Assembly (NCBI RefSeq): GCF_023638035.1
Contig: NZ_JAKRVX010000009.1
Location: 1 to 64,000 of the forward strand
DNA: 64,000 bases
DNA from: Natronocalculus amylovorans
Lineage (GTDB): Archaea; Halobacteriota; Halobacteria; Halobacteriales; Haloferacaceae
Direction of reading: 5' to 3'
Shown: positions 1 to 8,747 of the stretch, one piece after another
Numbering within the stretch: position 1 is the first letter of the stretch
Layout of the letters: each line of letters starts with the position of its first letter
Translations under genes and position numbers: made by a program
The notes under the pieces: model-generated
The model's input: only the letters and a program-made list of their open reading frames with translations
Databases searched by the model: none
Told to the model about the DNA's origin: nothing

Positions 1-105
1 ACTATGTCTCGTGGGCCAACCAGAACCTACGGTTCTGGTGACGACGATTAACTGGCATTCCCACCGTGTGGGAAGCCCCGTCGTTTACGACAGGGAGGAT
101 GTCAC
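1..105 (+). mobile_element. Right end of an IS1341-type (IS200/IS605) element, truncated by the window edge
   Basis: Bases 1-51 form an open frame ending in TAA, possibly the last 16 codons of a tnpB gene lying outside the window. After it comes a hairpin around 77-98 (GTCG/CGAC stem flanked by CCC/GGG) and the terminal motif GGGAGGATGTCAC ending at 105. The same hairpin-plus-motif recurs at 36727-36755, which supports 105 as the element boundary. The bases after 105 belong to the interrupted gene. The family assignment rests on the look of the end and the recurrence; that the short frame is tnpB is a guess. Confidence 0.5.
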
Positions 106-417
106 AGTGTCTAGTGATTCCACGATTTTGCGGTGTTGATACGCAGTAAATCCGCGAGCCACATGGATTCGATCGAGCATTCGTGGGTTCGGTGCAACAC
201 TCATGACTGCATCCGTTGTTGCATAGTTACACGCGTCGATCCAGTATAGTGGACCGTCATTGAGCAGTGCGTGGTCAACGACGAGTGCCGCTAATACCGA
301 TCTGGTATCCTCCGTCGCAATAAGTTGCGTATATTTTCCCCCGAGTGTCGGGAGTTCAGGAATACGTGTTGGTTGTGTGTTCGATCGCATGATAGTCCGA
401 TCGGATGCAGAATACAT
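85..417 (-). pseudogene. RecA/RadB-like P-loop protein fragment, 3' part removed by an element insertion
   Basis: The reading frame has Met codons at 417 and 387. It carries a stretch resembling archaeal RecA-like ATPases (LIATEDTRSVLAALVVDHAL, then LYWIDACNYATTDAV, then an ARGFTAYQH segment), which is where RadB-like proteins place the strand after Walker A and the ARAFT motif. No Walker A GK[ST] is visible, so it would be a degenerate paralogue. The native frame stops at the junction at 105/106. The final residues VTSSLS and the stop are read from the inserted element end. It is therefore a 5' gene fragment and probably non-functional. Family assignment is moderate to low. Confidence 0.4.
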
Positions 418-662
418 AACGCTCTGAGGGCTCTTTCCAGAATTTCCAGAAACGCCAGAATACAAGCAAAATCAAGTAGTAGTGTACACTTAGACACTGG
501 AAAATAATGGAATATGATAGCGATTAATGGTATGTCTGACATAATCAAGTCTTAGTATATCCGATTGGCATCCGTCCTGTCTTAGTATCTTTTTTGTTGC
601 TCTCTCACACCATCATTCTGATGCTAAAGGGCCGAACACTCTCCTTGCACTGTTATAATCCC

Positions 663-1163
663 TTACTTTGGGCCACCGTCAAGGAGTTGGCGAGCGTATC
701 GGTAGATTGGTGCACCAAGCCAATCACGTCCCTCGGCCATTGTTTCGAAAGCGGCTATTGCTTCCTTTTCGCTGAGAGCACCACGTTTGACCAACGCTCG
801 AAGAACGATTGGAGACAACGCAACTTCCGCATCCACTAACTCACGGAGTTCAGGAAGAGCTCTGTAGTCATCGGTAATCAAGAAATCTGCAGTCTCCTGA
901 CGGACGGCGGCCACACAGCTGGCCTCACCATGATCAATTCGACTCGTCACAAATTCGTCACTATCAACAGCAACAGCGCCAAAATTGTCCTCCATTTTGA
1001 GGACGCGGTTGGCAGCTTCACCATGGTTGTCATTGTACTCGGCAGTTTTTACCAGCTCATTAAGAACTGTCTCGGAAGTGGTAACTTCGAACTCATCAAT
1101 AGCGGGTTCGAGAGCACCGCCAACTGCGAGAGAAATAAATGCGCTTGTGTCTACAATGATCAT
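663..1163 (-). CDS. PIN-domain toxin (VapC-like ribonuclease)
   Basis: 166 aa. Begins with the PIN hallmark MIIVDTSAFISLAV, whose Asp5 is the first metal ligand. It continues with an internal Glu in the ETVLNELVK region and the distal acidic group DHGEASCVAA and FLITDDYRAL, matching the D/E quartet of PIN nucleases. The C-terminal third is longer than in minimal VapC proteins (about 130 aa). The start abuts the stop of the upstream ribbon-helix-helix gene with no gap, so the two are co-translated as a toxin-antitoxin module. PIN toxins cut RNA (tRNA or mRNA) when not bound by their antitoxin; the actual target here cannot be read from the sequence. Confidence 0.75.
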   Translation of the reverse strand: MIIVDTSAFISLAVGGALEPAIDEFEVTTSETVLNELVKTAEYNDNHGEAANRVLKMEDNFGAVAVDSDEFVTSRIDHGEASCVAAVRQETADFLITDDYRALPELRELVDAEVALSPIVLRALVKRGALSEKEAIAAFETMAEGRDWLGAPIYRYARQLLDGGPK

Positions 1164-1466
1164 TTAGCGATCAGCAAGTTTGTCTGCAAGCTCTTCGCCA
1201 CGATCGAGTACCTGTTTCGAGGCGCGAACGGCTTCAGCATCTTGTCGGCCGATAACCTCAGCAAGTTTCTTGAATTGGATATGATCCTCCAAATATAGCT
1301 CAACAACGGCTTCCCGAAAGTTTTCATCAGACTCTTTCTCTTCGAGATACTGTCTGAGTGCTTCAATAAGGATCTCTGTTCGGTTCTTGTGAGTCACTTC
1401 TGCTGCGATATCGGCATGTACCACCAATTCTTCAGGAAGGCGAAAATTGACTCTTTTTGTGCTCAT
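1164..1466 (-). CDS. Ribbon-helix-helix antitoxin partner of the PIN toxin
   Basis: 100 aa from the Met at 1466, chosen over the longer frame to 1493 because it starts directly with the RHH strand STKRVNFRLPEELV. The RHH DNA-binding unit is roughly residues 3-48 (strand, two helices, with NRTEILIEALRQYLEE as helix 2). The C-terminal half is acidic and helical and would wrap the toxin. The stop is immediately followed by the toxin ATG. A perfect palindrome overlaps the start codon, the usual position of the operator in autoregulated TA operons. Function as antitoxin is inferred from fold and pairing. Confidence 0.7.
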   Translation of the reverse strand: MSTKRVNFRLPEELVVHADIAAEVTHKNRTEILIEALRQYLEEKESDENFREAVVELYLEDHIQFKKLAEVIGRQDAEAVRASKQVLDRGEELADKLADR

Positions 1467-1486
1467 GTACATACAGTGTATGTACA
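1466..1486. promoter_or_regulatory. Palindromic operator of the TA operon
   Basis: TGTACATAC-AGT-GTATGTACA is a perfect 9-base inverted repeat with a 3-base centre. It lies at the start codon of the RHH gene, where binding by the RHH protein would block a leaderless transcript. Confidence 0.55.
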
Positions 1487-1683
1487 CAATCAAAAATGCA
1501 TCGCTAATTTAACAGCGGCTAGTTATTTGATTTTATAAAACCCGGTGGCAGAAATATGTGCTACTGGAGGTGCCCATTTGAAATCCTCTGATGCGAGCGC
1601 TGGACGCTGAATAGCTAACTTAAATTACGAACTACTCGCGTCCCAAACTGGCTTAGTTAGACCGTGCCGCGTGAGAAAATATG

Positions 1684-2139
1684 TCACGACTGATATGCTA
1701 ACTCTTTGGCTTCCATGTATCGAATCACAAAATATGCAATGACGAGCCCGACGAGAAGGAGGGCTAACGCGCCAGCAGCGTTCACTGCATCACCAGTTGT
1801 ATCGAATTCGTCAATCCGTAAGCTGATTATCTCACGGGTGATTGCAATGATCGCAGCACTGATCACGATCGGCACCACAGCTTCCTTGCGAGCGTATGCG
1901 ATCAGTGTTCGGTGAACTTCGACAATGATCAGTAACAAGAGTACCATATCTAGAAGTTCAACGACGGCGATTGGGTCGGTAAAGCGTCCAGTTGTAACGA
2001 GCTCCCATAGACCGAGCAAGAGATCAAATACGCCAATAATGAATAATACAAGGGTAAAGTAGGCTGTTGCAAGCACAAGCCATCTCATTGCGATTACCGA
2101 CGGCTCTGTCACCTGCGGTAAATCCAAAGATATTGCCAC
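1684..2139 (-). CDS. PsiE-family membrane protein (phosphate-starvation-inducible type)
   Basis: 151 aa with four hydrophobic segments at about residues 20-45, 62-75, 88-103 and 122-142. The order and the features VEVHRTLIAYARKEAVVP and AAIIAITREIISL match the PsiE family (Pfam PF06146). PsiE is induced by phosphate limitation in bacteria; its molecular role is unknown. The gene stands alone, with no pho-type site that I can identify. Length agrees with the family (about 130-160 aa). Confidence 0.7.
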   Translation of the reverse strand: MAISLDLPQVTEPSVIAMRWLVLATAYFTLVLFIIGVFDLLLGLWELVTTGRFTDPIAVVELLDMVLLLLIIVEVHRTLIAYARKEAVVPIVISAAIIAITREIISLRIDEFDTTGDAVNAAGALALLLVGLVIAYFVIRYMEAKELAYQS

Positions 2140-2177
2140 AAGATTATGTTGTACGCTAACATATTAAGTGTATCAAC

Positions 2178-2402
2178 CTAGTAAAAAATTGAAAGATAGG
2201 TGGGCACAGTTGAGTGCTCAAAAATAGTTCTCTCTTCGTCCTCAATTTGAACCATGAATTCGCGATCGTTCTCCCCGGTGATCATTTCGAACTTCCAAGC
2301 TAACAATCTCGGGGACTGGATCAGAGTTGTCTTCATCAAGACTGCGGCACTAATTCCACCAACGGAACCACAGCCAGCTGCGAGGAACTCCTGTCCCCTC
2401 AT
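2178..2402 (-). CDS. Small hypothetical protein
   Basis: 74 aa frame with no recognisable motif; the C-terminal half is acidic (QIEDEERTIFEHS). It fills the gap between psiE and mre11 and could be a chance frame or the remnant of a larger gene, since the sequence reads like an internal part of a folded protein. I have no functional suggestion. Confidence 0.25.
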   Translation of the reverse strand: MRGQEFLAAGCGSVGGISAAVLMKTTLIQSPRLLAWKFEMITGENDREFMVQIEDEERTIFEHSTVPTYLSIFY

Positions 2403-2576
2403 ATAATTTCAATTTTGTTTTACTTTCACCGCGCTTGGCCAGCCCTTATGTTATCACAAATAAACTTTGGAGATACGATGCTCCAACACAGTATATCGCC
2501 CTTATGTAAGCTGGTTTTAAAATATAGGCAACGTCATTCTCGGCCCATCACACTGCTGTCAGGGAGGTGTAATTGA

Positions 2577-4037
2577 ATGAGCGTATTTGGGCATCTTGCA
2601 GATACACATCTTGGCCATCGACAGTATGGACTGCGTCAGCGCGAAGACGATATGGCCTCAACTGCATATGCGACTGTCAAAGAGATGGTCACAGACCATG
2701 GTGTAGAAGCGATCGTTCTCCCCGGTGATCTATTCCATGCTCGTGATATTCGCCCAAAAATCCTTGCTGATGCTGAGCGGGTGCTTGATTCTGTTCCCGA
2801 AGACATTCCAGTTCTTGTTTCACGTGGGAACCACGACGAAAACCTCACACCAAGACAGGTGACATGGTTAAAATATCTCCATCAGAAAGGTAAAATCATT
2901 CTTTTGGAAGCTGATTTGGAGTCAAACAGTGAGGCAGCAGTATTCACTCCACATGATACAGAGAACCTTGGGAGCAGTTCGGGCTTCTACGACCTCGAAA
3001 CTGATGAAGGGCTCGTGCGCTTCTTTGGACTCCAATGGCGCGGTGCACGAGTTGACACTGCTTTGCAACAGGTTGCTGCAGGAATACAAGAAACAAACGA
3101 TTTTCATGGTCAGCCTGATTTCACAGTCTTATTAGCCCACTTTGGCATTGAAGACGAAGTCCCAACGCTTGGTGGTACCGTGACACATGCGGAGCTTCGG
3201 GAAGTCAAAGAGGTTGTTGATTATCTCGCACTTGGGCATATACACAAGCGATATGACTCCGCTGGCTGGATCTATAATCCGGGTTCACCAGAGGCACACA
3301 ACACACGCGAAGGAAGAACAGACTGGGAACACGGTTACTATACAGTTACACTGAGCGATAGTGAGGGTGGAACGAGCCTTTCGCACCGTGTCTCTCACTG
3401 TGAGTCAAAGCGTCGGCCATACTTCACAATCGATTTTGACGTGACGGGGTACAAATCACAAAGTGGACTTGAAGAGGCATTCCGATCGGAGCTCTCTGAA
3501 AGCCAGTATGCGCTCAACAACCATCTTCAAAAACCACTCTATCTGTCCGGTGGCTCGCCACGAGAGCCAATAGTTGATCTCCGTTTCACTGGCACGCTCC
3601 AATTTGATCGTGCTGATTTCCGTACCGGAAAGCTTGCCGAGTGGGCAGAAGAGGAATATGGTGCGTTGTACGTACAGACAAATACGGGGATTCGAACTGC
3701 GAACGTCCAAGCACTCCTTTCAGAGATGGAAGACGGTGATGTATTCGTTGATGGACGGCTGAATACGGCACTTTTGGAGCGACGCGTCTTTGAGACAATC
3801 GCCGAAGAATCCGTGTACAATACTGAGTCGGATGCTGTTGCAGATGTACTGGAGCGGGCACACCATATGGCACAGCGCAACGAGTCTCCAGAAGATATCC
3901 GAGTCTCCGTTACGGAGAAGCGAAGAGAGCTCTTTGAAACCATGGTTGATGATGTTGTGGTTGATCTTCCGGAGGACCCGTTCGTTCGTGATACAAGCGA
4001 ACAGGAAGAGCAAGAGATGGAGGTGCTGCAAGAATGA
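2577..4037 (+). CDS. mre11: Mre11 DNA double-strand break repair nuclease
   Basis: 486 aa. The calcineurin-like phosphoesterase core fills about residues 1-230. Visible metal-binding motifs in order are HLADTHLG (Asp9, His11), LPGDLFH, SRGNHDE, LLAHFG and ALGHIH, all intact. NPGSPEAHN follows, as in archaeal Mre11. The remaining 250 residues form the capping domain and the Rad50-binding C-terminus. A GGAGGTG ribosome-binding site at 2563-2569 sets the start. The stop overlaps the rad50 start by 4 bases. Mre11 is the Mn-dependent 3'-5' exo/endonuclease of the Mre11-Rad50 complex that processes DNA ends. First gene of the five-gene operon that runs to herA. Confidence 0.95.
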   Translation: MSVFGHLADTHLGHRQYGLRQREDDMASTAYATVKEMVTDHGVEAIVLPGDLFHARDIRPKILADAERVLDSVPEDIPVLVSRGNHDENLTPRQVTWLKYLHQKGKIILLEADLESNSEAAVFTPHDTENLGSSSGFYDLETDEGLVRFFGLQWRGARVDTALQQVAAGIQETNDFHGQPDFTVLLAHFGIEDEVPTLGGTVTHAELREVKEVVDYLALGHIHKRYDSAGWIYNPGSPEAHNTREGRTDWEHGYYTVTLSDSEGGTSLSHRVSHCESKRRPYFTIDFDVTGYKSQSGLEEAFRSELSESQYALNNHLQKPLYLSGGSPREPIVDLRFTGTLQFDRADFRTGKLAEWAEEEYGALYVQTNTGIRTANVQALLSEMEDGDVFVDGRLNTALLERRVFETIAEESVYNTESDAVADVLERAHHMAQRNESPEDIRVSVTEKRRELFETMVDDVVVDLPEDPFVRDTSEQEEQEMEVLQE

Positions 4038-6748
4038 AAATTACAGAAGTCACACTAACGAATGTTAAATCGTATTCCGATCGGACGACGGTGCCACTGC
4101 GTGGTGGAGTAACCGCAATTTTGGGAGAGAATGGTTCGGGGAAATCAACAATCCAAGAAGCAATTGGATTTGCACTGTTTGACTCGCTTCCATTCAATAA
4201 TAAGGAGTTGATCCGAGAAGGTGCTAAGTCTGGGCTTGTTGAAGTCACGTTTACAAAACAGAGTAGAGACAAACAACAGATATTCCGAGTCAAACGGGGT
4301 GTTGGCCGATCGACCTATGATGTCTATCGATATGACGAGGCTGCTGACGAGTGGATTGACTTGGATATCGGCTCAAAATCCGACCTTATCGACTGGTTGA
4401 CTTCGCAGTTCAGTGTGGCTGATGGAGATGAATTGTCGAGACTGTGGGAATCTTGTATCGGTGTTCCACAAACAAGTTTCCTCTCGGATTTTGGATCAAG
4501 CTTTAGAATACGGAAGGAAACATTCGACCCGCTATTGGGAGTAGATGCATACGAGGAGTCATGGGAGAACGCGCTCAAAGACGCTCCCGACACGATCAAG
4601 GCCGACAAAAATAACCTTCGGGACGAGATTCAAACCCTCACTGGAGAAGTCCAGAGTCTCCCCGATGAACGGAGACGTGCGGAAGATCTCCAAGCGAAGA
4701 TCACATCTCTCAAAGATGCGATCGACTCACTTAGCGACGAGATCACTAAACTTGAGGCGAAGCGCGATGAATTAGAGTCACAGCAAGGTCGGATCGAGGA
4801 GCTTGAAACACAGATCAACTCCAAGCAACAAGAGATTGATGCAAAAGAGGCTGCGCTGGAAACCGCAGAGGCTGAGTTGGAGTCTGCAGAAGAGGCAGTT
4901 AGCGTTTGCGAACAGGCAGAGAAAGGATATCTGGCACATGAGTCTGCTCGAGAGAAACGCGACACACTTCAGGATAAAGAGGCCGAACTCAACGATCTCA
5001 AAGATCAAAAAAGCCAGAAAGACCAAGAGGTTGCTCGGGCTGAGGCAGCTGTTGAACAGTGTCAAAAGGATGTGGTGCGGCTGGAGCAGGCCGAAAAAAC
5101 ACTTTCAGAAACTGCATCTGAAAAGGAGCGGTATGATGAACTTGAGACTCAAATATCGGCATTGAAGCAGCGTGCCGAATTGACTGAGACATTAGAGCAG
5201 GAGGTGTCGGAACTTTCTGAAAAGATCAAAGAAACCAAAACCAATATTGAACAGAGAGAATCGACGATTGAGTCCATTCAGAGAAAAGAAGAAGCAATAC
5301 GCCCTACATCTGAGATCCGCGAAGAGCTGAGTTCTGCGAAAGCAAATAAAAAAGCGCTTGAGTCAGAGGAAAAGAAGCTCAAGACCCAGATAGACCGCCT
5401 CAGAGACGCAGATGCAGATGCACCATGTCCAACCTGTGACCGACCACTTGATGAGACACACCGTTCAGAAACGATCGCTACAAAAGAGAGCAGGCTGGAG
5501 GAGATATCCGAGCGATACGTAGAGCTTGAAGCATCAATTGAAGCGCTCGAATCAGAGCATACTGAAGCACAAGAGATTGAACAGGAAGTTGCTTCGTTAC
5601 CGAATCACAACGAGATGCTGGAGTCGCTACAAGATAACCTTTCAGAGACAACCAATAAAAAAGAAGAGGCGGAATCAGAACTTCAGGAAGCAAAAGAAAA
5701 GGCCGCGGAATTGCCTGAGCGTGTCTCTGAAAAAGAATCATTACAAGATGTATACGATAACCACATTACTGCAAAGGCACGGGTTAATGAGTTCAGTGGC
5801 GCACATGCTGACTTAGAGGATGCAAAATCACGTCTTGAGGAGCACGTAGAAGCGCAGTCGTCGATCGAGGAGCAGATCAGTGAGTATGACCACGTTGAGC
5901 CAGAACTGAAAGCTGTCAAAGAGACGCTTTCTGAGACTCAGGAAGATTATAACAAGTATATTCAACACAAAAAACAGGCTGCAGAACTTGACGATCGAAA
6001 AGCGGCTGTGGAGTCGCTTCAATCTACGATTGAGTCGGTAACTGATGCGAAATCAGGTCTTCAGACAGACTTGGAAACGGAACAAGAGTCATTCGACAAA
6101 GAGACTCTCGAGAACCTGACAGCAGAGGTAGCAGAGAAAGAGCGTGCAAAAGCAGCAAAAGAGGGAAGCAAACGTACAACACAGGATACACTGACTGAGG
6201 TCAAAGAAACGACCGCTGAGTTAGAGTCCAAATTAGACAGTCGATCGGAGAAGCTCACCGAATACAAAGAACTCGAAGCAGACCTTCAATTTGCTAACTG
6301 GGTTCGGGAGAATGTTCGTGCCGCTGGGCCAAAGATGCGTGAAGTAATCACGGATCGTATTGGACAACGAGCAAACCAGATCTTCCGATCGATTCGTGGA
6401 CGATCTTCCGAGACACTCGAATGGCGTAGTGATTACGAGATTATTGTCCATGATGCGCGTCTCCAAAAGTCGTTCACAACACTGTCAGGCGGTGAAAAAA
6501 TGGCTGCGGCTCTTTCCGTCCGACTTGCAACCTTAGAACAGTTGTCAACGATTGGCATCGCATTCCTTGATGAGCCAACCGCTAATTTGGATGCTGAAAA
6601 GAGAGCAAATCTCGTTGAGCAACTGAATACATTGGATGCATTCACACAACTCACTGTGATCAGCCACGATGAAACGTTTGACTCCATGACTGACTACACA
6701 GTAACCGTCGAAAAGGACAAACAAACAACGGAGGTTGTCTCGCAGTAA
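4034..6748 (+). CDS. rad50: Rad50 ABC/SMC-type ATPase of DNA repair
   Basis: 904 aa. N-terminal ATPase lobe with Walker A GENGSGKST at about residues 33-41. Two long Glu/Lys/Gln-rich coiled coils flank the zinc hook CPTC (Cys465 and Cys468). The C-terminal lobe holds the signature LSGGEKMAAALS and Walker B IAFLDEPTANLD. All motifs needed for ATP-driven dimerisation and hook-mediated tethering are present. ATGA overlap with mre11; its stop overlaps the nurA start by one base (TAATG). Rad50 holds broken ends and gates Mre11 nuclease activity. Confidence 0.95.
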   Translation: MKITEVTLTNVKSYSDRTTVPLRGGVTAILGENGSGKSTIQEAIGFALFDSLPFNNKELIREGAKSGLVEVTFTKQSRDKQQIFRVKRGVGRSTYDVYRYDEAADEWIDLDIGSKSDLIDWLTSQFSVADGDELSRLWESCIGVPQTSFLSDFGSSFRIRKETFDPLLGVDAYEESWENALKDAPDTIKADKNNLRDEIQTLTGEVQSLPDERRRAEDLQAKITSLKDAIDSLSDEITKLEAKRDELESQQGRIEELETQINSKQQEIDAKEAALETAEAELESAEEAVSVCEQAEKGYLAHESAREKRDTLQDKEAELNDLKDQKSQKDQEVARAEAAVEQCQKDVVRLEQAEKTLSETASEKERYDELETQISALKQRAELTETLEQEVSELSEKIKETKTNIEQRESTIESIQRKEEAIRPTSEIREELSSAKANKKALESEEKKLKTQIDRLRDADADAPCPTCDRPLDETHRSETIATKESRLEEISERYVELEASIEALESEHTEAQEIEQEVASLPNHNEMLESLQDNLSETTNKKEEAESELQEAKEKAAELPERVSEKESLQDVYDNHITAKARVNEFSGAHADLEDAKSRLEEHVEAQSSIEEQISEYDHVEPELKAVKETLSETQEDYNKYIQHKKQAAELDDRKAAVESLQSTIESVTDAKSGLQTDLETEQESFDKETLENLTAEVAEKERAKAAKEGSKRTTQDTLTEVKETTAELESKLDSRSEKLTEYKELEADLQFANWVRENVRAAGPKMREVITDRIGQRANQIFRSIRGRSSETLEWRSDYEIIVHDARLQKSFTTLSGGEKMAAALSVRLATLEQLSTIGIAFLDEPTANLDAEKRANLVEQLNTLDAFTQLTVISHDETFDSMTDYTVTVEKDKQTTEVVSQ

Positions 6749-8013
6749 TGCCGATCGATAACTACAGCATCGCGACCGCACTGGACGATAACCGTGATGC
6801 AATCGAGGCATATCTGACAGACGATTACGATCTCATTGAACGGTATCGTAACGTGTTCGAGAGCCTGCCACGTGAGTGGTCAAGCGATAAAATTAAATCG
6901 GAGCTTGAATCAGCGTCGTATCCGGGAGCACTCCCGATAGATCTGTTTGACACTGCATCATCTCTCATTGAGACGCATGAAGAAAGCAATCACTGGGAGA
7001 GCCATGAGGCAGTCAATGACTGGGCGAGAGACATTCTTCGTGATGTCCCTGTGCTTGCAGTGGATGGCTCAGAACTTCCACCGACGACACAATACAACCT
7101 TCCCGTTGCATACATCCAGACTGCATGGTGTCTCAACTATCACCACCCGGATGGGAAAATTACTCGGGGACTGGACGGGAAGCTACTCACACCGGATCTA
7201 ATCTCTGCGGAGTCCGCGAACGGAGAGTATCGGTTTATTGATTCAAAGCTTGTTGGCCATCATCGGTTTGCACATGAAGGAAAAAAACTAATTACTGAGC
7301 TCCAATCAATCGCAAGTGCTTATGAAGAAGGTGAGTTGGATCACCGGCCCGTAGTGTTCTATGATGGTCCACTTATTGGTTCGTTTGCCACCCCGCTCAA
7401 ACCGGAAACACGTGATCGGTATCTTGAGACACTGAGCAACATTGTCGCAGCAAGCCAGCATCACAAGATCCCACTCGTTGGGTATGTCGCTGGATCGAAT
7501 GCGTCTGAACTTGTCAAAATGACACGGCTACTTCTACAAGAAGAATTCGGGGATAGCCCTGTGTTGGCGGACTCTAGAATCCTCACAGAGCTCATGAGTC
7601 CGTGGGGAGATACAACAATCCCGTTTGCGTCTCGTCGTGATGGGAGTGTTGATGCACTGGAAACGACGTACAAAGGAGAGTCATACTCGTTCAAAAATGA
7701 CTTGCTGTTCTCATATCTCAAAGTCCCACCCGGCACAGGCCTTGATCGAATTGAGTTCCCTGGGTGGCTGATAGATGCTGCGGGCCCTGATGGATACGAT
7801 TCAATGTATGACTATACCAAGGAGATCGTTCGAGCTGAAGCAGCGATCGGTCGCGGGTACCCAGAAATTCTTCAACAAGCAGACAGTGATGCAGTAATTT
7901 CTCAACAAGATCGAGATCGCTTCACGAGAATTCTCGGACGGTGGGCCGAAGAGAACAATGTCCCTCTCGAATGGAACGCAAAAGCATTGAGCAAGGAACG
8001 TCGACGTCGGTAA
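6748..8013 (+). CDS. nurA: NurA 5'-3' nuclease
   Basis: 421 aa. The NurA domain starts near residue 100 with LAVDGSELPPT, where the Asp is the first catalytic metal ligand. A second acidic patch VVFYDGPLIG and the late segment LLFSYLKVPPGTG fit the family's RNase H-like fold. Length matches haloarchaeal NurA. NurA works with the HerA translocase to resect 5' strands and give the 3' overhang used by RadA. The start overlaps the rad50 stop, so the pair is translationally coupled. Confidence 0.88.
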   Translation: MPIDNYSIATALDDNRDAIEAYLTDDYDLIERYRNVFESLPREWSSDKIKSELESASYPGALPIDLFDTASSLIETHEESNHWESHEAVNDWARDILRDVPVLAVDGSELPPTTQYNLPVAYIQTAWCLNYHHPDGKITRGLDGKLLTPDLISAESANGEYRFIDSKLVGHHRFAHEGKKLITELQSIASAYEEGELDHRPVVFYDGPLIGSFATPLKPETRDRYLETLSNIVAASQHHKIPLVGYVAGSNASELVKMTRLLLQEEFGDSPVLADSRILTELMSPWGDTTIPFASRRDGSVDALETTYKGESYSFKNDLLFSYLKVPPGTGLDRIEFPGWLIDAAGPDGYDSMYDYTKEIVRAEAAIGRGYPEILQQADSDAVISQQDRDRFTRILGRWAEENNVPLEWNAKALSKERRRR

Positions 8014-8078
8014 CCGGTGAATCAGACGTACAGCAATGGTATCGACAACTGACTATCTCACACAGACCTACAACACAA

Positions 8079-8747
8079 ATGACAATCGAAACACAACCAG
8101 AAGACACACACGTTGACAACTGCTTAGCACTTGGGAGTATTGTCAGCTCGAACAGCCACCTCGATTACACCGTCGAAATCTACAAAGAGACCGATCGGGA
8201 GCGTGCACCGCAAATTGATGAGCGGGAATTTGGACAACCAGTCTTCATTCAGAAAAGCGTTAGCGGAGAACCGTACCTCGTCATGGGCGTTATTTATAAT
8301 ACACAATTAGTTGATCCAGATCAGGGACGGACAGGGACACGCCTTGCACAGAGCGATCAAGGACAGTTCACCCCGGGGTATATTGAAGAACGAACTACTC
8401 TCGCAGGTGTTGCGCTTCTTGGAACCGCTAGAGTAACCGAAGATGGATTACTTACAGACCCATCACACGAACTTCCTCGGTGGACACTCGAAGTTGATGA
8501 CATTGTTTGTCAATGTCCAGATGAATTAACAAAAACGTTCCATATGAACGATGAGGGAGATCTTCAATTTGCGTATGCGGATCGGATCTTGAATGTTGGT
8601 GGCCCCCTTGGATCGGACGTTTTGCTATCTATTATCGGGCGACTCCGATCGATGATTGCAGATACGGATAAAAACCAGCGTGTGTTAGATGTTGTTGAGC
8701 AAAACATTACATGGCAAGCCCACACCGATCGGGGGGTGATTCGATGA
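8079..8747 (+). CDS. Conserved operon partner of NurA and HerA, function unknown
   Basis: 222 aa from the Met at 8079; a longer frame reaches into nurA from 7941 but its first 46 residues read like coding shadow. Beta-rich and acidic, no signal or membrane segment. Segments ALGSIVSSNSHLDYTVEIY and QPVFIQKSVSGEPYLVMGVI look like small beta-barrel strands of the kind found in HAS-barrel domains that cap HerA ATPases. That would make it an accessory barrel subunit, but this is inference. The stop overlaps the herA start by 4 bases, so it is made together with HerA. No catalytic motif seen. Confidence 0.7.
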   Translation: MTIETQPEDTHVDNCLALGSIVSSNSHLDYTVEIYKETDRERAPQIDEREFGQPVFIQKSVSGEPYLVMGVIYNTQLVDPDQGRTGTRLAQSDQGQFTPGYIEERTTLAGVALLGTARVTEDGLLTDPSHELPRWTLEVDDIVCQCPDELTKTFHMNDEGDLQFAYADRILNVGGPLGSDVLLSIIGRLRSMIADTDKNQRVLDVVEQNITWQAHTDRGVIR

